This document shows positions 6,080 to 11,809 of a stretch of DNA of 24,463 nt, in pieces. Each line of letters begins with the position of its first letter. The first letter of the stretch is position 1. A program made the position numbers and the translations under genes. The DNA is from Bacillota bacterium (GTDB lineage Bacteria > Bacillota > Clostridia > Christensenellales > CAG-138): contig JAEYSE010000081.1 of NCBI GenBank assembly GCA_023435025.1, positions 1 through 24,463 on the forward strand. Reading direction: 5' to 3'. Below the pieces are notes generated by a model. The model did no database searches and was not told the DNA's origin. It saw nothing but the letters and a program-made list of their open reading frames with translations.

Positions 6080-6121
6080 GTTGTATATACAACGGACAAA
6101 TCCCAAGTAAAGCAGTATACT
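6080..6121 (+). promoter_or_regulatory. dyad-activated promoter of the DUF1858 operon (module copy 2)
   Basis: GTTGTATATACAAC (6080-6093) is a perfect 14-base palindrome. It is followed by 22 bases and the -10 TATACT (6116-6121), with the same geometry as at 5343-5384. The first 16 bases after the dyad match copy 1 at 12 positions. No -35 is seen, so activation by a bound dimer near -41.5 is the natural reading. Confidence 0.65.
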
Positions 6122-6159
6122 TTACTCAAGAAATGTAAAAGGACGGGAGAGCGCGGAAC

Positions 6160-6387
6160 ATGCAGCAGGAGTTGAACCTGAATGAAACCGTGTACGCGTT
6201 GTGCACAAAGCATCCGGAGCTGATTTCGGTTTTGCAGGAACTGGGGTTTACGGATATCGCAAAGCCGGGCATGCTACAGACAGCGGGCCGCTTCATGACG
6301 CTAAAAAAGGGCGCGGCTCTGAAGAACATAGGCATGGACCGTATCCGCTCGGCGCTTGAAGAAAGCGGCTATACGGTGCAAGAATAG
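6160..6387 (+). CDS. DUF1858 domain protein
   Basis: This 75-residue protein is a single DUF1858 domain. Typical features are LNETVYALCTKHPELISVLQELGF, then TDIAKPGMLQTAGRFMTLKKGA and a closing helix (RIRSALEESGY). DUF1858 is often fused to or next to DUF438, hemerythrin, ScdA/RIC-like iron-sulfur repair and hybrid-cluster proteins, so it is linked to iron-sulfur or nitrosative-stress chemistry, though its own activity is not known. One cysteine (C15) is present. The ATG lies nine bases after GGGAGAG. It is the first gene of an operon with DUF438-hemerythrin 19 bases downstream. It is driven by the palindromic promoter at 6080-6121. Confidence 0.85.
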   Translation: MQQELNLNETVYALCTKHPELISVLQELGFTDIAKPGMLQTAGRFMTLKKGAALKNIGMDRIRSALEESGYTVQE

Positions 6388-6406
6388 GGAAAGGAAGAAT
6401 GCGTAT

Positions 6407-7621
6407 ATGAGCAAGGAAATCAACAACGCAGAATACCGCAAATCAGTTATCGAGCAATTAATCCGGCAATTGCACGAGGGCAAGACGGTGGACGAGGTCA
6501 AGGCGCAGTTTGAAGAAGCGTTTTCCGGCGTTTCCGCCTCGGAGATTTCAGCGGCTGAACAGGCGCTGATCGCAGGCGGAATGCCCGTAACAGAAGTACA
6601 GCGCCTGTGCGATGTGCACGCAGCGGTATTCAAAGGCTCTATTGAAGAGATTCACAGCCAGCCGCAGGATGTTTCCTATGAGGCCGGGCATCCGCTGCAA
6701 ACGTTGCGCCTTGAGAACCGGGCGCTGGAGCGGCTGCTGGATGAAGAAGTAAAGCCCAGGCTCCGCGCATTCTTTTTGTGCAGTGGAGAGGAAGAGCAGG
6801 AGGCGCTACTTGAGAGCGTGCAGACGCTATTAAAAATTGATCTCCATTATAGCAAAAAGGAAAACCTGCTGTTCCCGCTGCTGGAAAAGCACGGCATTAC
6901 TGCGCCGCCCAAGGTAATGTGGGGCGTGGACGATCAAATTCGCGGCCTCTTAAAAGCAGCGCTGCTTGCGCTGGAAGCCGGTAGGGGCGGGGAAGCCGTC
7001 CATTCGCTGGAGGAAGCAATCGCAAAGGCCGGCGAAATGGTATTTAAGGAAGAGAACATTCTGTTCCCCATGCTGCTCGAAACGCTCTCCGCCGATGAAT
7101 GGGCGGCAATTTCGCGGGAGCAGGGCGATCTCGGATATTTCTTGATCTCTGCGCAGCCTGTATGGGCGCCTAGAGGGCACGTGCAGCAGGAGAGCAAGCC
7201 AGAACTCACAGCGGGACAAATTCGCCTGCCAACGGGCGTATTCTCGGTAGAGGAGTTGACGCGCGTACTCAACGCTCTGCCATTTGACATTACGTTTGTG
7301 GACGCGGAGGGTACCGTTAAATACTTTTCAGAAAACAAGGAGCGCATATTCCCGCGCACCCGCGCCATCATTGGCCGAAAGGTCATCAACTGCCATCCTC
7401 CTGCCAGTATGTATGTGGTACAGGGCATATTGGATGATTTTAGCGCAGGGAAAAAGGAACATGAGGATTTCTGGATTCAGATGGGGGGGCGCTATCTGCT
7501 GATCCGCTACTTTGCGGTACGCGACGACGCGGGCAAATTCTTAGGCACGCTGGAAGTCACGCAGGATATTGCGCCCATACAGGGCATTACCGGCGAAAAG
7601 CGGCTGGTTTCTCCTTCGTAA
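6407..7621 (+). CDS. DUF438 - hemerythrin HHE - PAS protein
   Basis: This 404-residue protein has three parts. Residues 10-85 are a DUF438 helical domain (ISAAEQALIAGGMPVTEVQRLCDVH). Residues 93-235 are an HHE di-iron domain, with ligand candidates H95, H147, E152, H162, E215 and E216 in GHPLQTLRLENRALE, HYSKKENLLFPLLEKH and FKEENILFPM. Residues 280-390 are a PAS domain carrying the family-typical INCHPPASMYVV (C329, H330) and FWIQMGGRYLLIRYFAVRD. Such proteins are thought to sense or handle oxygen, NO or iron; here no enzymatic output domain is attached. I chose ATG 6407 because AAAGGAAG lies just upstream. An earlier start at 6356 overlaps the DUF1858 gene and lacks a ribosome site. It is co-transcribed with DUF1858 and probably the cupin 45 bases downstream. 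Confidence 0.92.
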   Translation: MSKEINNAEYRKSVIEQLIRQLHEGKTVDEVKAQFEEAFSGVSASEISAAEQALIAGGMPVTEVQRLCDVHAAVFKGSIEEIHSQPQDVSYEAGHPLQTLRLENRALERLLDEEVKPRLRAFFLCSGEEEQEALLESVQTLLKIDLHYSKKENLLFPLLEKHGITAPPKVMWGVDDQIRGLLKAALLALEAGRGGEAVHSLEEAIAKAGEMVFKEENILFPMLLETLSADEWAAISREQGDLGYFLISAQPVWAPRGHVQQESKPELTAGQIRLPTGVFSVEELTRVLNALPFDITFVDAEGTVKYFSENKERIFPRTRAIIGRKVINCHPPASMYVVQGILDDFSAGKKEHEDFWIQMGGRYLLIRYFAVRDDAGKFLGTLEVTQDIAPIQGITGEKRLVSPS

Positions 7622-7666
7622 GAAAAGAGAATATAGTCTAGAACATGCAGATAGAAAGGGAAGACA

Positions 7667-8002
7667 ATGAGCATTCTAAAAAATATTGATCATTCAACCG
7701 TACTGCCTCTGACCACGCTTGTGCCTTACCAGCCCGGCCAGATCATCAGCCGCACGTTGGTACAGAACAAGGCGGTTTCCATTACGCTCTTCGCTTTTGA
7801 GGCGGGTGAGGAAATCAGCACCCACGAGTCCGGGGGGGATGCACTCGTTACGGCGCTCGACGGTACAGGTATTATCACAATTGAGGGCGTTGAGTACCAC
7901 ATAAAGTCGGGGGAGAGCATCGTCATGCCCGCAGGCAAGCCCCACGCCGTTCGCGCAGAGGAACGCTTTCAGATGATGCTAACTGTCGTATTCCCGCAGT
8001 AG
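7667..8002 (+). CDS. small cupin-domain protein
   Basis: A single cupin beta-barrel of 111 residues. Motif 1 is read as GEEISTHESGGDALVTALDGTG, with H53 and a later acidic or His ligand, and motif 2 as GESIVMPAGKPHAVRA (H89). Two histidines suggest a bound metal, but this class also includes metal-free binding proteins. It resembles small cupins seen beside hemerythrin/DUF438 genes in anaerobes. Substrate is unknown. The ATG has AAAGGGAAG upstream. It is the third gene in line after DUF1858 and DUF438-hemerythrin. No strong terminator follows; an imperfect AACGGCA/TGGCGTT stem lies just after the stop. Confidence 0.85.
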   Translation: MSILKNIDHSTVLPLTTLVPYQPGQIISRTLVQNKAVSITLFAFEAGEEISTHESGGDALVTALDGTGIITIEGVEYHIKSGESIVMPAGKPHAVRAEERFQMMLTVVFPQ

Positions 8003-8089
8003 CATGTAACAACGGCATTTTTAGCGGATGGCGTTTCTATGCTCCGAAACTGTGTATCTTAGAGATAGAACAGCAAAAGGAGCATGCAA

Positions 8090-8308
8090 ATGGATATCAA
8101 AGCAAAGATTGATGAGATTGTAGAAAAAATCAAAAGCGATAAAACGCTTATGAGTAAGTTTCAAAAGGAGCCCATCCCCACGGTGGAAGGCCTGATCGGC
8201 ATTGATTTGCCTGATGAGTTGATACAGAAGGTGATTGAAGGCGTCAAGGCAAAGATCAATCTGGAATCCATAGGCGATTTGTTCGGCAGCGTTAAAAAGT
8301 TATTTTAA
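8090..8308 (+). CDS. small conserved cytosolic protein (72 residues), function unknown
   Basis: The product starts MDIKAKIDEIVEKIKSD and is wholly helical in character, with charged amphipathic stretches. Its central pattern, FQKEP...VEGLIGIDLPDELIQKVIEGVKAKI, I recognise loosely from small uncharacterised clostridial proteins. There is no cysteine, signal peptide or membrane segment. I chose ATG 8090 rather than 8084 because AAAAGGAG (8075-8082) lies seven bases before 8090 but only one before 8084. It is followed directly by a terminator, so it is probably a single-gene unit. A two-helix dimer or binding protein is a guess; no activity can be assigned. Confidence 0.7.
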   Translation: MDIKAKIDEIVEKIKSDKTLMSKFQKEPIPTVEGLIGIDLPDELIQKVIEGVKAKINLESIGDLFGSVKKLF

Positions 8309-8317
8309 GGGCAACAA

Positions 8318-8349
8318 AGGGCATAAGCTTTTTGATGCCCTCTTTATTT
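8318..8349 (+). terminator. Rho-independent terminator
   Basis: AGGGCAT (8318-8324) pairs with ATGCCCT (8335-8341) over a ten-base loop, followed by CTTTATTT. Confidence 0.8.
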
Positions 8350-8415
8350 GTTCTGGCAGCCTGGAGCGTTTTTTGAACGCACTTTATCAATCGTTATATG
8401 AAAGGGGCAATACAT

Positions 8416-8820
8416 ATGTCAAAACTCAGCGTTATCGAGGGAATTGGAGAAGCCTATGAAACAAAACTCAAGGCTTCAGGCGTGAACTCAACAGAAGCAT
8501 TACTGGAAACATGTGCTACCAAAAAAGGCAGGGATGGACTTGCCGAAAAAACTGGAATTTCTGATAAGTTGATTCTGAAATGGGCAAACCATGCGGACCT
8601 GGCCAGAATAAACGGCATTGGCGGTGAGTATGCCGAGTTGCTGGAAGCAGCCGGTGTTGATACCGTACCCGAGCTGGCAACGCGCAAAGCCGAAAACCTT
8701 ATTAAAAAAATGCAGGAAATTAACGATGTCAAATCCCTTGTAAGAAAGCTTCCCACAGAGAAACAGGTTGAGGATTGGGTAAAGCAGGCGGCCGATCTGC
8801 CCCGTATCCTGCAATACTAA
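8416..8820 (+). CDS. DUF4332 helix-hairpin-helix protein
   Basis: This 134-residue protein contains two helix-hairpin-helix-like units, VIEGIGEAYETKLKASGV (residues 5-22) and RINGIGGEYAELLEAAGV (about 64-81). This is the hallmark of DUF4332, related to the DNA-binding HhH repeats of ligases and RuvA. A C-terminal helical tail follows (EINDVKSLVRKLPTEKQVEDWV). Non-specific nucleic-acid binding or a scaffold role is likely; no catalytic residues are evident. I chose ATG 8416, which has AAAGGGG upstream; ATG 8398 is 18 bases earlier and itself contains that ribosome site. It stands alone between terminators. Confidence 0.82.
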   Translation: MSKLSVIEGIGEAYETKLKASGVNSTEALLETCATKKGRDGLAEKTGISDKLILKWANHADLARINGIGGEYAELLEAAGVDTVPELATRKAENLIKKMQEINDVKSLVRKLPTEKQVEDWVKQAADLPRILQY

Positions 8821-8956
8821 AAAGCTGATTGGGTTATTGAAGCATCCGCGGCAATAAACAAAAGCGCTACTTTCTGAAAAGCTTGCGTATACCTGATTAG
8901 AACTGATTTCGGGCAGTTGATTGTACTATCAAAGATAACGGGATCACCATAAAAAC

Positions 8957-8986
8957 AACACCGCCCAATATCGGCGGTGTTTTGGT
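8957..8986. terminator. strong hairpin terminator, probably bidirectional
   Basis: AACACCGCC (8957-8965) pairs with GGCGGTGTT (8973-8981) over seven bases, followed on the plus strand by TTGGTTT. On the minus strand the stem is followed by GTTTTTATG. It lies between the convergent DUF4332 and hydrolase genes and could serve both. The rest of 8821-9075 shows only the small hairpin listed next. Confidence 0.8.
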
Positions 8987-9042
8987 TTCCTCATTGCAGG
9001 CCGTTCCCCAAGTTATGTGGGATGGCTGCTCGCCCAATTTAA

Positions 9043-9061
9043 CCGCTTTTAGCGGGCTTTT
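9043..9061 (+). terminator. small hairpin with T-tract
   Basis: CCGCT (9043-9047) and AGCGG (9051-9055) form a short stem followed by GCTTTTTG on the plus strand. It is a weaker second terminator candidate in the convergent gap. Confidence 0.35.
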
Positions 9062-9075
9062 TGCATGGACAGAAG

Positions 9076-9726
9076 CTATCTTTCATAATCCAACACTAGC
9101 ACCCGGTCCTCGCCCAGGCTGCCCGGGGTGATGGTTGCCTCGCTCTGGTTGAGCTTATGTACTTTGCAATTGCGCGCGATGGACAAAAGTGGCTCAATAC
9201 CAAGCAAGGGCTTTGAAAACTTAAGCTGCGACGTCTGATAGTGCATGGGAATCAACACGCGGGTACAGGTGCGGTTTGCGATCTCGCACGCGGCGGGCGG
9301 GTCTATGGTATAGGTGCCGCCCACGGGGCAAAGCAGCACGTCGAGCTTCCCCAAAGCCGCAAATGCTTCTTCGGAAGGCAGCGCGCCAAGATCGCCCAAA
9401 TGCGCGATACGAACGCCGTCCAGCTCGAACAGGAATATCAGGTTATTGCCGCGTTTTTTGCCCTCCGCGTCGTCATGGAAGGAGGGGATGCCGGTAATGC
9501 GGACGCCGCTGCGCTCAAATACGCCCGCCTCCTGCAGCGTTACGGGCGTACCCGAGATGGCGGCAAGATAATTGTGATCGGAGTGCTGGTGGCTCACGGT
9601 TACGATATCGGCCTCGATATCATGAAGCGTATAGCCGGTCTGCGGTCCGCAGGGATCGGTGAATATTCTCAGGCCATTCTCCGCCGTCAATAAAAAGCTG
9701 CTGTGTCCGTACCATTTTATAATCAT
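9076..9726 (-). CDS. UlaG-like metal-dependent hydrolase (metallo-beta-lactamase fold)
   Basis: This 216-residue protein has all the expected metal ligands of the fold: GHSSF with H8, the HxHxDH motif as SHQHSDH (H46, H48, D50, H51), H84 in PSFHDDAEGKKRGNN, D112 in AHLGDLG and H162 in LIPMHYQ. The order and the DDAEGKKRGNN loop match the UPF0173/UlaG-type family (L-ascorbate-6-phosphate lactonase relatives, beta_lactamase_2 group). The real substrate is unknown; many members are annotated only as hydrolases. The ATG has AGGAGG upstream. Its start codon overlaps the stop of the upstream DALR-like gene (ATGA), so the two are translationally coupled. A terminator lies about 95 bases after its stop. 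Confidence 0.9.
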   Translation of the reverse strand: MIIKWYGHSSFLLTAENGLRIFTDPCGPQTGYTLHDIEADIVTVSHQHSDHNYLAAISGTPVTLQEAGVFERSGVRITGIPSFHDDAEGKKRGNNLIFLFELDGVRIAHLGDLGALPSEEAFAALGKLDVLLCPVGGTYTIDPPAACEIANRTCTRVLIPMHYQTSQLKFSKPLLGIEPLLSIARNCKVHKLNQSEATITPGSLGEDRVLVLDYER

Positions 9727-10412
9727 TGCTGTTCCTCCTGTTCAGGCTGCTCAGGCGGCCCATAAAGTGTCATAAGTCCAAGGGTAAGAATGCGAAACCC
9801 AAGTTCAGCCACATGCGCGCTGTTTTTGCAAAGACCCGGCCTGAGCCTTGGCAGAACGCTGCGGGTCATGCACAAGAGCGCGTCGGAAGCGGCGAGTAAC
9901 CTCAGCCGTAACCCGCGGGGATGGTCCAGACGCTCGGGTATGGCCAACGTTAGGAGCAGCGCGTGCTGCACGGCGGGGTTATCCGCGCAGTGGGGAATGC
10001 CGTCCGCTTTTCGTGAAAGCATCCACATCCGCCGTATGGTATACCGGATACGCGCGTGCGCAGCGTCCTCATGTGGCGTGGAAAGCCCGGGCCCGGCTAC
10101 CGTTGCGTAAACGTTGAGCGCCTGTTGCAGCAGTGTGGTATACAGTTCCCTGCTTAGCGTAAAGAGCAGGTGCCCACCGCTATGCGTGACGCGCGTAATG
10201 GGAGAGACGCCATAATACTTGAACGTTGGTAGTAATTCCTGCAGCTTGTGGCACAGCTCCCCTGCATCGGTTTGAAGCCGTAATGGCGCCGCGCACCGCG
10301 CTGCAACGCCCTCGGCGGGGCAATCTATTTCATGTGGGTATACGGATTTTCCCGCAGCCGCGCCAGTTATCGAAGCAAGGTAAGCACGCAGCTCTTCCAA
10401 TTGACCGATCAT
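9723..10412 (-). CDS. free-standing DALR anticodon-binding-like protein
   Basis: This 229-residue protein lacks any catalytic synthetase core. Its second half resembles the DALR anticodon-binding domain of arginyl-tRNA synthetase: HARIRYTIRRMW (compare YAHARIxSILRK), then ALLLTLAIPERLDHP, a helical LRLRLLAASDALLCMTRS stretch and a final helix AELGFRILTLGLMTLYG. The tail is acid/Gln-rich (PPEQPEQEEQQ). Residues 1-110 are not recognised. tRNA binding or regulation is possible but unproven, and the similarity is by eye. Start choice is ATG 10412; a TTG six bases upstream is equally close to the GGGG ribosome site. It is the first gene of a two-gene minus-strand operon, with an extended -10 just upstream. 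Confidence 0.6.
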   Translation of the reverse strand: MIGQLEELRAYLASITGAAAGKSVYPHEIDCPAEGVAARCAAPLRLQTDAGELCHKLQELLPTFKYYGVSPITRVTHSGGHLLFTLSRELYTTLLQQALNVYATVAGPGLSTPHEDAAHARIRYTIRRMWMLSRKADGIPHCADNPAVQHALLLTLAIPERLDHPRGLRLRLLAASDALLCMTRSVLPRLRPGLCKNSAHVAELGFRILTLGLMTLYGPPEQPEQEEQQ

Positions 10413-10435
10413 GCGCAATTTACCCCTTTTAATAT

Positions 10436-10444
10436 ATTATAACA
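10436..10444 (-). promoter_or_regulatory. extended -10 promoter of the DALR-hydrolase operon
   Basis: Read on the minus strand, TGT-TATAAT (10444-10436) is a consensus extended -10. The start codon is 24 bases further on. A TTGACA lies upstream but is 26 bases from the -10, too far for a normal spacer. Confidence 0.55.
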
Positions 10445-10521
10445 GGATACTGTAAGAAACGGTCATTTGTCAAATACATTTGCAAGCCGGTCAAAACAAA
10501 CCTGCATTTTTAAGCAATCGC

Positions 10522-10550
10522 TTGTGAGTGCGGCTGCATTTGGGTATAGT
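10522..10550 (+). promoter_or_regulatory. sigma-70 promoter of the lipoate ligase gene
   Basis: TTGTGA (10522-10527), 17 bases, TATAGT (10545-10550). The predicted transcript starts near 10557, which fixes the translation start at 10582. Confidence 0.75.
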
Positions 10551-10581
10551 AGTACTATCCTATTATCAAAGCGAGGACCTC

Positions 10582-11556
10582 ATGCAAAATACAATTTATT
10601 TAAGCAGCGTTTATGACCCTTACCATAACCTCGCGCTCGAAGCGCTGCTGTTCGACACACAGGGGGGGAGCTGCACGCTCTATCTGTGGCAGAACCAGAA
10701 TACCGTGGTGATAGGCAAGAACCAGAACGCATGGAAGGAATGCCGTACCCAGATTTTAGAGCAGGAGGGTGGGCGGCTTGCACGGCGCACTTCCGGCGGA
10801 GGGGCGGTGTTCCACGACCTTGGCAACCTGAACTTCACATTTATAATGCCCCGCCGGGCCTATGACGTGCACAAACAGCTTTCCGTCATCCAGCAGGCGG
10901 CGGCAAAGTTCAATATTGAAACGGAGTTTACCGGCAGGAACGATCTGGTCGTGAAGCAGAGCGGCGCGAAGTTCTCCGGCAACGCGTTCCGCTTCAGCTC
11001 TGACGTCGCCATGCATCACGGGACGGTTTTGATCGACGTAGATATGCACAAGCTTTCGCGCTATCTTGCGCCCCCGCCGGACAAGCTCGCCGCAAAAGGC
11101 ATTGAAAGCGTGCGTGCACGGGTGCAGAATTTGCATGAACTCAACCCTGCGCTGACGGTGGAGACTATGAAGGACGCGCTGATTGATGCGTTTATCAAGA
11201 CGTACGGCATCGCTCGCGTGGGGCAGGAATTCCAGCTGAACGAAGAAAAGCTCAGCGCCCTTACGGAGCTTTACAGCTCCTGGGAATGGAAAATGGGCCG
11301 AACGCCGTCTTTTGACATCGTGCTGGAGAAGCGCTTTTCCTGGGGCGGCGTTGAAATGCAGCTTTCTTTGAGCAAGGGCTGCATTGTGGACGCGAAAGTG
11401 TATTCGGACGCCATGGATGAAGCGTTTATTGAGCGCATCGCGCCGGTACTGCTTTGCTCGCCCTTCCAGTCCCATGAGATGGCGGAGCGCATCCGCGCGC
11501 TCAGGCACCAACAGGCGGGGGAGCTTGCGGATTGGATTCTGGAAAAGGGATTCTGA
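10582..11556 (+). CDS. lplA: lipoate-protein ligase A
   Basis: LplA activates lipoate with ATP and attaches it to a lysine of 2-oxoacid dehydrogenase E2 or glycine-cleavage H protein. The 324-residue length fits the two-domain ligase. Visible motifs are the lipoyl-AMP pocket RRTSGGGAVFHDLGNLNF (68-85), the GKNQNAW strand, GRNDLVV (118-124) and KFSGNAFR with the catalytic lysine K130, then HHGTVLID. Residues from about 235 on form the C-terminal accessory domain (SSWEWKMGRTPSFD). ATG 10582 was chosen because a 17-spaced promoter overlaps the only earlier start (10528). GAGG lies seven bases upstream. It is a single-gene unit ending at a very strong palindromic terminator. Confidence 0.93.
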   Translation: MQNTIYLSSVYDPYHNLALEALLFDTQGGSCTLYLWQNQNTVVIGKNQNAWKECRTQILEQEGGRLARRTSGGGAVFHDLGNLNFTFIMPRRAYDVHKQLSVIQQAAAKFNIETEFTGRNDLVVKQSGAKFSGNAFRFSSDVAMHHGTVLIDVDMHKLSRYLAPPPDKLAAKGIESVRARVQNLHELNPALTVETMKDALIDAFIKTYGIARVGQEFQLNEEKLSALTELYSSWEWKMGRTPSFDIVLEKRFSWGGVEMQLSLSKGCIVDAKVYSDAMDEAFIERIAPVLLCSPFQSHEMAERIRALRHQQAGELADWILEKGF

Positions 11557-11620
11557 TAATAAACACAAATCGCGAAGGCGCGATGCATGTTTTGCCCCCA
11601 CGAAAAGGTTTCATTCGTTC

Positions 11621-11652
11621 GGCATGGATGCTTAAGCATCCATGCCCTTTTA
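11621..11652 (+). terminator. palindromic terminator after lplA
   Basis: Bases 11621-11646 are a perfect 26-base palindrome (GGCATGGATGCTT and its reverse complement), followed by CTTTTAT. It forms a long uninterrupted stem. Confidence 0.88.
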
Positions 11653-11751
11653 TATGTAACAGCCAGTCGACGCATTGAAACGCATCTCTATATTGCCATC
11701 ATCGTTCATTATAATTTCACTGTTATTCCTATCACTATGTCTAATTTGCTA

Positions 11752-11760
11752 TGGTATACT
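11752..11760 (+). promoter_or_regulatory. extended -10 promoter of the penicillin-binding protein gene
   Basis: TGG-TATACT (11752-11760) is an extended -10 element 49 bases before the chosen start codon. No clear -35 is present. Confidence 0.5.
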
Positions 11761-11809
11761 GGTAACGGATGGTTTACCGGCGAATGCCAATACGAATGAC
11801 GAGGGTGCC

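Noticed and set aside
10467..10472. TTGACA as a -35 for the minus-strand DALR operon
   Set aside because: Its distance to TATAAT is 26 bases, outside workable spacer lengths; the extended -10 explains the promoter better.
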